From Holophagae bacterium (lineage in GTDB: Bacteria; Acidobacteriota; Holophagae; Acanthopleuribacterales; Acanthopleuribacteraceae): a DNA stretch of 64,000 bases. The notes under the pieces are model-generated. The model was not told where the DNA came from. It made no database searches and worked only from the letters and a program-made list of their open reading frames with translations. Shown here one piece after another: positions 63,816 through 64,000 of the stretch. Numbering within the stretch: the first letter of the stretch is position 1; each line of letters opens with the position of its first letter. The stretch is from positions 62,001 to 126,000 of the forward strand of contig JAJCXM010000008.1 in NCBI GenBank assembly GCA_029263455.1, in the 5' to 3' direction. Both the position numbers and the translations under genes were made by a program.

Positions 63816-64000
63816 ATGTCGAATGCTTTTTTTCGTGTTCCACACCCACATAACGAACCTGTGCGTAATTATGCGCCTGGCTCGCCTGAAACCATGTCGA
63901 TCCAGAGTCGATTAGACAAAATGGCGTCAGAAGTTGTGGATATTCCCATCATTATTGGGGGCAAAGAAATAAGAACGGGCAAAACAAAGCCCTGCGTCAT
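63816..64000 (+). CDS. pruA: L-glutamate gamma-semialdehyde (P5C) dehydrogenase, N-terminal part (cut by window edge)
   Basis: The frame opens at ATG 63816 with AGGAG 9 bases upstream and runs off the right end after 61 codons. The sequence starts MSNAFFRVPHPHNEPVRNYA, then PGSPETMSIQSRL and IPIIIGGKEIRTGKT. The NEPVxxYxPGSPE and IGGKExRTGKT patterns are characteristic of the N-terminus of 1-pyrroline-5-carboxylate dehydrogenase of the proline catabolic pathway. The catalytic part lies outside the window. Confidence 0.8.
   Translation, partial: MSNAFFRVPHPHNEPVRNYAPGSPETMSIQSRLDKMASEVVDIPIIIGGKEIRTGKTKPCV

Overview
The window looks like a chromosome segment of a free-living Gram-negative bacterium of roughly 50% GC. 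Two-membrane evidence includes FadL-type outer-membrane proteins, a carboxypeptidase-regulatory-domain barrel protein, lipoproteins and a DsbD-type reductase. The mix of an SBBP-repeat secreted protein with a dockerin-like tail, an MglA-type GTPase, class II DAHP synthase, type III glutamine synthetase and B12-dependent ribonucleotide reductase points tentatively to Acidobacteriota (Holophagae/Acanthopleuribacter-like). That placement is inference; no rRNA gene is present. I saw no tRNA, phage, transposase or CRISPR array.

Layout. 1-4.8 kb: a cut-off zinc-ribbon gene, moeA, a cNMP-binding protein and two tandem FadL-like porins. 5-10 kb: a tight operon proS, Nudix-like protein, hslV, hslU and a metallo-beta-lactamase-fold hydrolase. 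10-15.4 kb: an outer-membrane barrel protein, PcrA/UvrD helicase coupled to a threonine-dehydratase-like protein with Arg in place of the PLP lysine, and a receiver domain without its phospho-aspartate. 15.7-21.4 kb: secreted S41 peptidases, a DUF3667 membrane protein and small secreted proteins. 21.5-23.5 kb: a PLP decarboxylase divergent from an Lrp/AsnC regulator, with a long inverted repeat between them. 23.5-28 kb: class II DAHP synthase and phosphate acetyltransferase (coupled), then an MglA-GTPase/PAS/GHKL-ATPase fusion. 28-31.7 kb: a hydrolase, an ABC exporter with a cNMP-binding tail and a cupin.

31.7-38.2 kb is an accessory island: a 1330-residue SBBP-repeat protein gene flanked on both sides by long non-coding repeats (families A, B, C) containing GC-rich hairpins. 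38.2-47.8 kb: nrdJ behind a sigma70-type promoter with paired NrdR boxes, comEC, a methyltransferase gene bracketed by a 39-bp perfect direct repeat that carries a promoter, and an NrdD-like glycyl-radical protein that appears to lack the catalytic cysteine. 47.8-56.1 kb: a retropepsin-like protease, DsbD, an AI-2E-family permease, uppP, an enoyl-CoA hydratase and type III glutamine synthetase. 56.5-61 kb: a three-gene operon of unknown role (giant alpha-solenoid, coiled-coil/TPR protein, 59-residue protein). The right end holds queG, a HAD-IG nucleotidase and the start of pruA behind a strongly structured leader.

The best candidates for new biology are the repeat island around the SBBP gene, the cysteine-less NrdD-like protein, the GTPase-kinase fusion without an H-box histidine, the structured leader before pruA and the uncharacterised TPR operon.
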